DNA from: JBBDST01 sp040904765
GTDB taxonomy: Bacteria; Actinomycetota; Nitriliruptoria; Nitriliruptorales; Nitriliruptoraceae
DNA length: 25,851 bases
Assembly: GCA_040904765.1 (NCBI GenBank)
Contig: JBBDST010000042.1
Span: forward strand, 1 to 25,851
Direction: 5' to 3'
Shown in pieces: positions 6,802-14,425 of the stretch. The notes below the pieces were generated by a model that saw only the letters and a list, made by a program, of their open reading frames with translations, was not told the origin of the DNA and made no database searches. Both the position numbers and the translations under genes were made by a program. Positions within the stretch are counted from its first letter, which is position 1, and each line of letters opens with the position of its first letter.

Positions 6802-7974
6802 ATGGACAGTGATGCAACCACTGGCCGACAGTCACGAGGACCGATCAGTTTGTGGTTAGACGGGCTGCGAGATGAACTCGGCGCTACGCGATGGTTGGTG
6901 GCGTTGCGTGAAGGCGAAACGTGGGATATCTCGTCTGATCTGCCTTCTTTGCAGGACGGCATCCTGGCGCAACTGCTGTCTTATGAAGCCTTGCATAGCG
7001 CCACGCAGGCACGTTTGCTGGAAATCGACGAACTTGGCGACATTGGCGCCCGCTTGCAGACAGTTGGAGTCGAGCGTTTGTTGTTGATCCCAGGGGGCCG
7101 CGACGCGCGCATCATTCTTGACGTGCCTGATGTCGAGCATGCACGCCGGTTTATTGCGGCAACGACAGGCCTTGGAACAACCTTCGATCTGGCGGCTGCA
7201 CTCCGGGCAGAACAGCGGGCAGCAGACCTAGTGACGTTGTCCCAGTGGTGGCCCGAAGAGAGTGAACCGCCGGTTACGGTGACTTTGGAAGGGACGCTTT
7301 TAGCCGGTCGGCTCGCGTCTGGAGCAGGTAGCGATCGCGACAGTGGCGGAGATTTACGTCGTAACGCACTGTTGCGTGAACGTGCACGTATCGCCTCGGT
7401 GATCCATGAGGGCATCACACAAGTGCTGACCAACGTGTCGGTTCAGCTAGAGGTGTTACGACATGTGGCGGCAGATCCAGAGCAGATTCGTGTGATGGTC
7501 GGTTCGAGCCGTGAAGCCGTGCTGCAGGCGATCGAATCGCTTCGTTCGGTCATCTTTGACCTGACCCCACCGAACGAAGCGTGGAGTGACTTGGTGACCG
7601 GCCTGCGCAGCTTTGTGGCTGATTTTTCAAGCCAGTGGGGCGTCGACACTGAACTGACCGTGGATGGCGAACCGCGTGACGTTGATGCCGAAATCGTGTC
7701 GATGGCGTTTGCCTTTGTCCTGGAAGCGTTAACCAATGTTCGTCGCCATGCCAAGACCGATGCGGCCTCAGTCACGCTGTCATTCACACCCGATCGGTTG
7801 ATTCTCACCGTTGCAGATCAAGGCAAAGGAGTCAGTGAGCCAGACGACAGTGACCTGCGACCACACCAGGGACTGGGCATCGTGCGCTCACGCGTGCGAC
7901 TATTAAACGGAACATTCTTGATCGAATCGCAACCAGACCGTGGCACTGTCGTACAAGTTGATGTGCCGGCATGA
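6802..7974 (+). CDS. Soluble NarL/DesK-type sensor histidine kinase
   Basis: The protein has 390 residues from ATG 6802 and no membrane segment, so it should sense a cytoplasmic signal. The N-terminal ~170 residues are not clearly assigned; size and position would fit a GAF-like sensor domain. The dimerisation/phosphotransfer domain is of HisKA_3 type: ERARIASVIHEGITQ with His202 as phospho-acceptor (the usual motif has HDG, here HEG). The ATPase domain shows the N-box EALTNVRRHAK (Asn312), DQGKGV (Asp339) and GLGIVRSRV. It autophosphorylates and passes phosphate to a LuxR-type regulator, most likely the next gene, which it overlaps by 4 bases (ATGA). Confidence 0.9.
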   Translation: MDSDATTGRQSRGPISLWLDGLRDELGATRWLVALREGETWDISSDLPSLQDGILAQLLSYEALHSATQARLLEIDELGDIGARLQTVGVERLLLIPGGRDARIILDVPDVEHARRFIAATTGLGTTFDLAAALRAEQRAADLVTLSQWWPEESEPPVTVTLEGTLLAGRLASGAGSDRDSGGDLRRNALLRERARIASVIHEGITQVLTNVSVQLEVLRHVAADPEQIRVMVGSSREAVLQAIESLRSVIFDLTPPNEAWSDLVTGLRSFVADFSSQWGVDTELTVDGEPRDVDAEIVSMAFAFVLEALTNVRRHAKTDAASVTLSFTPDRLILTVADQGKGVSEPDDSDLRPHQGLGIVRSRVRLLNGTFLIESQPDRGTVVQVDVPA

Positions 7975-8627
7975 CTCAATCCAACAGCCCGGCTGATCGC
8001 ATCAGGTTGTTGCTCGTTGATGACCACGAGGTGGTTCGCCAAGGCCTTCGGCTCTTACTTGAGCGCGTGCTTGGCTATGACGTCACCGAGGCAAGTAGTG
8101 GCCTGCAGGCGTTGTCGCTCATCGAGACGTCCCGACCTGATGTGGTGTTACTCGATGCACGCATGCCCGAGCATGATGGCATTTGGACGTTGCAACAGAT
8201 CCGGCAGCGATTTGCAGAAGTTCCGGTAATTATCCTGTCTACCTACGACTCACGTGAATACGTTGACGGTGCGATCGAACACGGCGCAGCCGGCTATCTG
8301 TTGAAAGATGCCAGTAGTGAACAGCTACAAGAGGCCATCAGTACGGCACGTGAAGGCCGCGGCTTGTACTTGCATCCACAGGTAGCCCAAAGGCTCGTAG
8401 CCCGAACATCTTCAATACCAAACCACATCGCATTGTCTGAGCGCGAACAGGAAATCCTGCAGTTGGTTGTGGCTGGCCGCTCGACTGATGAGATTGCTGT
8501 GGCTTTATATGTCGCAGGAACAACCGTAAAAACCCACCTCACGTCGATCTACCGTAAACTCGACGTCGCTAACCGCACTCAGGCTGTCGCCAAAGCGATT
8601 CGTGAAGGCATCATCGACACGCATTGA
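7971..8627 (+). CDS. NarL/DesR-family response regulator, cognate of the kinase
   Basis: This 218-residue transcription factor has all receiver landmarks: Asp17-Asp18 pocket, Asp62 in LLDARMPEHDG, the LST turn and the YLLKD lysine. The C-terminal LuxR/GerE domain contains LSEREQEILQLV and TTVKTHLTSIYRKL. The start overlaps the kinase stop (ATGA), which argues for a cognate pair. The surface-polysaccharide genes 83 bases downstream are its most obvious target, by position. A TTGACA overlapping its stop codon may start a separate transcript for those genes. Confidence 0.93.
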   Translation: MTQSNSPADRIRLLLVDDHEVVRQGLRLLLERVLGYDVTEASSGLQALSLIETSRPDVVLLDARMPEHDGIWTLQQIRQRFAEVPVIILSTYDSREYVDGAIEHGAAGYLLKDASSEQLQEAISTAREGRGLYLHPQVAQRLVARTSSIPNHIALSEREQEILQLVVAGRSTDEIAVALYVAGTTVKTHLTSIYRKLDVANRTQAVAKAIREGIIDTH

Positions 8628-8655
8628 CAACGCGCTACGACGACAAAGCTACACT
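8624..8655 (+). promoter_or_regulatory. Candidate promoter for the polysaccharide operon
   Basis: TTGACA at 8624-8629 overlaps the regulator's stop codon. TACACT at 8650-8655 is a fair -10, but the spacer is 20 bp against a usual 17. An activator such as the upstream regulator might compensate for this. Confidence 0.3.
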
Positions 8656-8659
8656 GACA

Positions 8660-8675
8660 TAGTCCTTTTGGACTA
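8660..8675 (+). repeat. 6-bp inverted repeat TAGTCC-TTTT-GGACTA in the leader
   Basis: A perfect stem of 6 bp with a TTTT loop sits just after the candidate -10 and 20 bases before the ribosome site of the next gene. There is no T-run after the stem, so it is not a standard terminator. It could be a 5'-UTR hairpin or an operator. Confidence 0.4.
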
Positions 8676-8710
8676 CGACCTGCGTCGCGTGAAGTGGAGA
8701 CCACAGTCTG

Positions 8711-9151
8711 ATGGCCGCCATCACTTCACTGCGTACAGTTTCCGATATGAACAACAACTCTGACATTCGCATTGTGATCGCCGACCCTGTGTCGGCGATC
8801 CGCACGTCGTTTGCGGAACTGTTCACTATCGCTGCCGGTTGGCATGTGGTGGCTCAAGCCGTCGACGCTTTTGATGCAGTCAGTGCGGCGCGGCGTACAC
8901 ACGCCGACGTTGTACTGCTGGCATCGCAGACCAACGGGCTGACGATTACAGAGGTACGCGCCTTGCTCAAACCCAGCGGCGTGTTAGTCGTCGGCCTCAT
9001 CGACCGTCCAGAAGAATATGCAAATCACGACGGGCCGTCGGTGTCGAAAAGTGTGCCGTTCACCGTGTTGCACGCGCGCATGTCCGCATTTCTCAACGAT
9101 CACTTCAGTCGTCGATCACCACTTGGTACAGTGACCGAGGTGACACGATGA
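8711..9151 (+). CDS. Degenerate receiver-domain protein (pseudo-receiver)
   Basis: The protein is 146 residues long: a stand-alone receiver-like fold with no output domain. IRIVIADPVSAIR matches the first receiver strand with only one acid (Asp25). HADVVLLASQTNG matches the phospho-acceptor strand but has Ala71 in place of Asp, and the conserved Thr/Ser and Lys positions are not apparent. It therefore probably cannot be phosphorylated in the usual way and may act as a binding or allosteric module. ATG 8711 is used because GGAG (8696-8699) precedes it; the internal ATG 8747 has no such site. It overlaps the HEAT-protein gene by 4 bases and leads the polysaccharide gene run, so a regulatory subunit of that machine is a reasonable inference. 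No exact family is recognised. Confidence 0.7.
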   Translation: MAAITSLRTVSDMNNNSDIRIVIADPVSAIRTSFAELFTIAAGWHVVAQAVDAFDAVSAARRTHADVVLLASQTNGLTITEVRALLKPSGVLVVGLIDRPEEYANHDGPSVSKSVPFTVLHARMSAFLNDHFSRRSPLGTVTEVTR

Positions 9152-12100
9152 CGCGCAAAGGCCTACTTGAAGCGCTGCTCGGAGTCGCCTACGAAGACGA
9201 TGTCGTCGAAGAGACCGCACCGACCACACAACCGACTCAGCCTTCAACTATCTCGGCTACGTCAACTGCAGCGATCCCAGCGCCGCCGGCTGATGTCCTT
9301 ACAGCACCGACCCGGTCAACCGCGATATCGGACTCCCTGTCAGTCCAGCCGATACCGGCAGCGCCTATCGCCAAAACCGATGGCTCGATCGAAGCTGATC
9401 CCGAAGCGGAAACCATCGCTGCCACAGCGGCTACTGACGCACCGTCAGTCCATGATGGGCGTAGCAGCACTATTGCGGTGGCGCGTGTTGGCATGCTTGG
9501 AGGATTACTCGGGCTTTTAGAAGAAGACTTCGAGCAAGCCAATGGAGCAGACCTTGAAGGCGCGGCCATCACTGTCCCAGTGAAGGCCGTCCCCCGATTG
9601 GGCGAGACAGAGGCACAGCCAAACACCACAGTGGACGAATCTGTCGTCACTGAAGAATCCGACGCAAATCCCCTGCCGACTCCTGACACGCAGCGTCTCG
9701 TAGACAACCTGATGCCGGATGCGGTGGTTGAAGGTGGCCAAGGCCGAGTGGCAGCGACGATTACAAACCCACCACCTCCGCCGCTTGGACTGGCTGAAGC
9801 GAAGGAATCTTCACCGACAGCAGCGTCTTTCGTCCTCCCGCCACCACCGGCCCCGTCGGCATCTATCACTGCCAACATTGCTGCTGCGACAGATGCGCCT
9901 GAGACTGGCACTGCAGACCTGCCACTACCAAACGACCTGACACAATTGCGCGAGGATCTCGATTCGTTCGATCTCCACCGACGTCGGCGAGCATTACGTG
10001 CGCTTCTCGCTGGCCCCTTAACGGGCGACATCATTAGCATCGTCGCAAAAAGCGTTGGTGATCCTGAAGTTGATCTGCGCCATCTGGCACTTCAAGTGCT
10101 AGAACGTGCCCCAGAATTGATCTCCGCAGCGATGCTTCATGGAGTCGCATTCGATCCTGATCCGACTGTCCGTGCACGCGCAGTAGCCCTCGCAGGGCGC
10201 AACACTAACCCATCCATGGTCACAGCGATCGTGTCGTGCCTCGTTGAAGAAACCGACGAGAACGTGATCGCTAACGGCCTGGACGCTCTGGCGGCACTGG
10301 CACGCGCCACGGACCTTGCTGATACCCATATCGATGATTTGTGTCGCGCAGTAGCAACCATTGCCCGGCAAGGGCATGAAGGTGTCCGAAAAAATATCCA
10401 ATTCCTGGCTCGTACCGTTGCAATTGGTGACATCGTTCATCGGCTCGCGCGTAAAGACGCCGATATTCGCGCGGGCGCCGCGGTGCTTGCAGCCGAAGCC
10501 CACGACGAGGATGCAGATCATGCACTATCCAGGCTGGTCGCAGATTCTGATCCGGTCGTTCGCCAGTTCGCAGCCGTTACTGTCGCACGCCAAAGCTCAG
10601 CGACGAGCGGAATCACTGAAGTTTCTGGCGACACCGGCACGCCAGATCGCGCTGGCAACACTAACGCACTGCTACTTGGACTGCTGAGCGCCCTCGATGA
10701 CCCTAAACCGGCGATTCGCACGCAAGCTACTGATGCCCTGCAGCGCTTGCCGAAAGCACACATAGTTGATGCGGTTGTTGAGCTAAGCCGCTTGGCCGAC
10801 AGTACGCAACTGGTCCGGCTGTTTGCAGCCGCAAAGGCGCTGTCACTTGAAGAAAGTGCTCCAGCGTTAGCAAACGCAGTGATTCGGGTTGCTGATGGGC
10901 GACTACCTAAACGGCTTCACGATGCGGCACTGCAGTTGCCTTCGGTGGCTGAGGTCGGGCAGTTGTGGCGTTCAGCGAATAGCAGTGCCCAACGCTGCGC
11001 TGGCACGCGACTGGTTGCGCTGCTTGAATATCCACAGTCGGCCACCGCTATCAATGACGCTTTGTCAGATCCATTCGCTGATGTGCGGGTAACTGCCGCT
11101 GAACTGGCAGGAGAGCTAGACGTCAGCGATGCTGTGGCCGACGGGCTGGTTTTACTCGCGGCTTCAGACGATTCACCGCAGGTCAGTTTGGCCGCAATTG
11201 CCGCACTGGCTACCGCCTCGCCGCAACGACGTGTTGATGCGGCGAAGCGGGCTACTGCTTCGATTGACGCAGACGTGCGCGCGGCCGCACTTGATCTGCT
11301 TGCAGTTGATGACGACGCGTCAGTAGCAATCCTTATGCGGGCGCTGCGAGACGACAATGAACATGTCGTCCGCCTTGCAGCAACCATGTTGCTGCAAGGC
11401 GACTTTGCTGAGACGCTAGCGACCCTGTGGAATTTGGTTCGTGAAACAATTCCTCACCGGGACGTGATCATCGAGGTGCTGCGAACGGTCGATGAAGGCG
11501 CTTTGCGGCGGCTCGCACTCGATGCGCTTCATAGCAGCGACCCAACCGACCGCATCGCTGCAGTAGCCGGCATCGCCGGGTTAAGCGGCCGGCATTACCA
11601 GGACTTGGCGGGCGTCATGTCTGACGTCGATGCCAGAGTTCGCCGTGCTGCGATCGACGCATTAAGCCAAGACACAGGCGAAGACGTAACGGCCGTTGCG
11701 CTGCGAGCTATGGATGATCCTGAGGCGAGCGTTCGTGCGCGTGCAGCAGCCGTATTGATCAGATCTGACGATGAATCAGCGCTCAAGCGAGGTATCGGTG
11801 CGCTCGATGACACATCTGTAGAGGTTCGCGAGGCGGTAGCTCAGGCGGCGCGCGATACTCGATCAACGGCACTGATCGAGTTACTCATGACAGAGCTTGA
11901 CCGTCCAGCACACCAAGCGGTTGCCGCTGAGCTACTTGTCACCCGTAACGACGTGGCCGACCTGCTGTGTGATGAGCTGGTTGCTAATGAGCAAGATGAG
12001 TCACGGCAAGCAGTGCTCGTAGACGCACTGCGCAGTGCCGGCCACACGAAGCGCCTGATCGAAGAGTTGCGTCATCAAGATCCATCAGTGCGTCAACGTG

Positions 12101-12327
12101 CATTGCGCCGCTTGGGTCCTTTAGCTGGCGCAGAAGAGGTTACGGCCGTGGCGGATCGGCTTTCGGACCCGGACCCGAATGTGCGTATTGATGCGGCCCA
12201 TCTGTTAAAATTTATAGGCGGTCCGGAGGCTGGGCAAGCGCTGCAAAATGCGTTTGCTTCTGATCCGAATATGGACGTAGTCGCTGCTATCGAACAGGCC
12301 TATCGCACAATGATCAACGATGGTTAA
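9148..12327 (+). CDS. Large HEAT-repeat scaffold protein with Pro/Ala-rich N-terminus
   Basis: The protein has 1059 residues and no signal peptide or membrane segment, so it is cytoplasmic. Residues 1-260 are low-complexity (Pro, Ala, Thr, Glu) with two short related motifs, GLLEALLG near residue 5 and GMLGGLLG near 115, each followed by acidic residues, and a run of prolines near 205. From about 262 to 1055 there are many HEAT-like units of about 30 residues with the signature DPxxxVRxxAxxxL (for example DPEASVRARAAAVL, DPNVRIDAAHLL). Such solenoids bind proteins and usually act as scaffolds. It starts within the pseudo-receiver's stop (ATGA, with GAGGTG before it) and overlaps the glycosyltransferase by 8 bases. 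It probably holds the cytoplasmic parts of the polysaccharide synthase together. HEAT content is clear; the function is inferred. Confidence 0.85.
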   Translation: MTRKGLLEALLGVAYEDDVVEETAPTTQPTQPSTISATSTAAIPAPPADVLTAPTRSTAISDSLSVQPIPAAPIAKTDGSIEADPEAETIAATAATDAPSVHDGRSSTIAVARVGMLGGLLGLLEEDFEQANGADLEGAAITVPVKAVPRLGETEAQPNTTVDESVVTEESDANPLPTPDTQRLVDNLMPDAVVEGGQGRVAATITNPPPPPLGLAEAKESSPTAASFVLPPPPAPSASITANIAAATDAPETGTADLPLPNDLTQLREDLDSFDLHRRRRALRALLAGPLTGDIISIVAKSVGDPEVDLRHLALQVLERAPELISAAMLHGVAFDPDPTVRARAVALAGRNTNPSMVTAIVSCLVEETDENVIANGLDALAALARATDLADTHIDDLCRAVATIARQGHEGVRKNIQFLARTVAIGDIVHRLARKDADIRAGAAVLAAEAHDEDADHALSRLVADSDPVVRQFAAVTVARQSSATSGITEVSGDTGTPDRAGNTNALLLGLLSALDDPKPAIRTQATDALQRLPKAHIVDAVVELSRLADSTQLVRLFAAAKALSLEESAPALANAVIRVADGRLPKRLHDAALQLPSVAEVGQLWRSANSSAQRCAGTRLVALLEYPQSATAINDALSDPFADVRVTAAELAGELDVSDAVADGLVLLAASDDSPQVSLAAIAALATASPQRRVDAAKRATASIDADVRAAALDLLAVDDDASVAILMRALRDDNEHVVRLAATMLLQGDFAETLATLWNLVRETIPHRDVIIEVLRTVDEGALRRLALDALHSSDPTDRIAAVAGIAGLSGRHYQDLAGVMSDVDARVRRAAIDALSQDTGEDVTAVALRAMDDPEASVRARAAAVLIRSDDESALKRGIGALDDTSVEVREAVAQAARDTRSTALIELLMTELDRPAHQAVAAELLVTRNDVADLLCDELVANEQDESRQAVLVDALRSAGHTKRLIEELRHQDPSVRQRALRRLGPLAGAEEVTAVADRLSDPDPNVRIDAAHLLKFIGGPEAGQALQNAFASDPNMDVVAAIEQAYRTMINDG

Positions 12328-14425
12328 AGTCGCGCCTCGTCGTCTTCGTGTGTTGTTAACCACAGAAGGCACCTACCCCCACACGATGGGGGGAGTTTCG
12401 ACGTGGTGCCAGATCCTCATCGAACAGTTGCCAGACGTCGACTTTACGGTGTTCGCGAACATGATGAACCCGTTTCTCCCTGAGGCCTACACCCGCCCAG
12501 CAAACGCCGATCTGATCCAAGTGCCGATCTGGGGTGTGGAAGAACCAGCAGAGTTCAATCCCAAGATGTCGCCGCGACGCGTTTTGATGCTGTCCGCATT
12601 GATGAATGAAGAGACTGCGCGTCGCGATTTCTGTCCATTACTAAAGCCCATGCTTGAGATGATCACTGATCCGAGGCGTTTTGATCCGGAAATCTTTGGT
12701 CAGATTCTGTACGACATGTACCGCTATTTCCAAAATCACGACTATCGCGGCACTTTCCGTACCCGTGCTGTCTGGGAACTGTTTCGTGAAACCGTTCTGC
12801 TTTCATACGGGCTTGATCCACGCGATGAGATGTGGGAAGACGTCGATCCTGAATCTGAGCCTTCGCCGCAAGAAATTGTGCAACGCTTCCAACAACTGCG
12901 AAAGGGCGGGAGCAAGGTCGATCCTGAATTGACCAAAAGCCACCGTGTTCCGCGACTGTTTGAAGCTACCGAAGCGATGCGAGTCATGTACCGCCTGCTC
13001 ACACCGTTGAACTACGAACTCCCTGATACTGATGTCGTGCACGCCACCGCCGCATCGTTTTGCGGTATGCCAGGAGTGATTAAAAAAATCGAATCCGGAA
13101 CGCCATTTCTGGTGACAGAGCATGGCGTGTATATGCGCGAGCAGATGCTGTTCTTAGGCCGAATCGGGTTTCCCTATCACCTGCGCCGGTTCTTCATCCA
13201 GTTTGTTTCGGCAATTTCGCGCACCGTCTATCACTACGCCGATCAGGTCAGTCCTGTGTGTAGCTACAACGCACGCTGGGAACGCAAAAATGGTGCCACT
13301 GAAGAACAAATTAAAGTGATCTATAACGGCGTTGACCCGGAACGTTTCCGGCCACGCAGCGGGAAACGTCCCGCTAAACCAACTGTCGTGATGGTTTCGC
13401 GGGTCGATCCGTTAAAAGACCTCGAAACATCTTTGCGGGTTGCGGCAGCGGTACGCGAACGCATACCAAACGTACAGTTTTTGCATTTTGGTCCGGCCCC
13501 AGACGTCAAGTACCAAGAGCAGTGCCTGAAATTATGGAAGGAACTACAGCTCAAAGATACGTTTAAGTGGAAAGGTTCTACCCGTGACGTGGCGGGTGCT
13601 TTCAATTCGGGCGATGTGTGCCTGCTCACATCCATTTCAGAAGCTTTTCCCTACACCGTCATCGAAGCCATGATGTGTGGCGTGCCAGTGGTCTCCACCA
13701 ACGTTGGCGGCGTCAGCGAAGCAGTGGACGACCTAGGGATCACCACCCGAATCCGTGACGTCGACGCGTTGGCAGAAGGGGTGGTGAAGATGCTGCAACT
13801 CGACGACTCTGCCAGACAAGAACTTGCGACCGCCTGCCGCGACCGCACGCTTGAACTGTTCACGATTGACGACTCAATCAAGGCATACCGGCAGTCGTAC
13901 CATGAACTGCCAGAACGCGCGCAGCGCCGCACCCAACGCACCGCTGCTACTACACTGCCGGCCGTTACCCTCGCGCCAGTACCGCCAGTCGCAGACTTCC
14001 CGGCACCACCTGCACCATCGGTACCACCTGCACCACAGGTAGTGCCGCCTTCGACGCAGCCGGCCGCCGCCATATCCACCGCCGACCGTGACACAGCAGC
14101 TGTACGAGCCGATGACGATGCGGTCATCTTCGACCTCACACAACCACCGCATAGTCACATTGTGCGAGCAGCATCGGACGCCGAAAATGTCGAGTCAGTG
14201 GCAGCTAAACTTCGTGTAACGACCAGTGACGACGTGCGAGCGTTGCTCGCCGCAAAGGAAAGTCAGAAGCGTCTGGTCGCGATTGGGGCGGTCCACCTGC
14301 TGCCAACACATGATGCGGTTGCGCAACTAAGCCGGATCTTGCGTGCTGACCCAGACCCCCAAGTACGTACGGCAGCTGCTAGTGCACTGGGTGAGATGAT
14401 TGCTGAAGAAAAGGTCGTGGGATAA
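12320..14425 (+). CDS. pelF: PelF-like GT4 glycosyltransferase with C-terminal Pro-rich linker and HEAT tail
   Basis: The protein has 701 residues; the PelF family is usually about 500. The start LRVLLTTEGTYPHTMGGVST is the hallmark N-terminus of PelF-type GT4 enzymes (DUF3492 region), followed by VTEHGVYMREQ. The sugar-nucleotide half has MVSRVDPLKDLETSL and the E-x7-E motif from Glu441 to Glu449 in SEAFPYTVIEAMMCGVPVVST. PelF adds sugar from a nucleotide donor on the cytoplasmic side during Pel polysaccharide synthesis. The extra C-terminus is unusual: a Pro/Ala-rich linker from about 543 and a HEAT-like unit at about 637-700, resembling the upstream scaffold. The gene overlaps both neighbours. 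Polymer identity is unknown, so the symbol denotes family only. Confidence 0.85.
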   Translation: MVKVAPRRLRVLLTTEGTYPHTMGGVSTWCQILIEQLPDVDFTVFANMMNPFLPEAYTRPANADLIQVPIWGVEEPAEFNPKMSPRRVLMLSALMNEETARRDFCPLLKPMLEMITDPRRFDPEIFGQILYDMYRYFQNHDYRGTFRTRAVWELFRETVLLSYGLDPRDEMWEDVDPESEPSPQEIVQRFQQLRKGGSKVDPELTKSHRVPRLFEATEAMRVMYRLLTPLNYELPDTDVVHATAASFCGMPGVIKKIESGTPFLVTEHGVYMREQMLFLGRIGFPYHLRRFFIQFVSAISRTVYHYADQVSPVCSYNARWERKNGATEEQIKVIYNGVDPERFRPRSGKRPAKPTVVMVSRVDPLKDLETSLRVAAAVRERIPNVQFLHFGPAPDVKYQEQCLKLWKELQLKDTFKWKGSTRDVAGAFNSGDVCLLTSISEAFPYTVIEAMMCGVPVVSTNVGGVSEAVDDLGITTRIRDVDALAEGVVKMLQLDDSARQELATACRDRTLELFTIDDSIKAYRQSYHELPERAQRRTQRTAATTLPAVTLAPVPPVADFPAPPAPSVPPAPQVVPPSTQPAAAISTADRDTAAVRADDDAVIFDLTQPPHSHIVRAASDAENVESVAAKLRVTTSDDVRALLAAKESQKRLVAIGAVHLLPTHDAVAQLSRILRADPDPQVRTAAASALGEMIAEEKVVG

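Noticed and set aside
9237..10040. Long minus-strand ORF of 267 codons
   Set aside because: It lies wholly in the low-complexity part of the HEAT-protein gene; its Ser/Arg-rich product is the complement of Ala/Pro/Thr codons and has no domain or ribosome site.
13651..14139. Minus-strand ORF of 162 codons
   Set aside because: Antisense to the PelF-like gene's catalytic end and Pro-rich linker; Gly/Thr-rich shadow.
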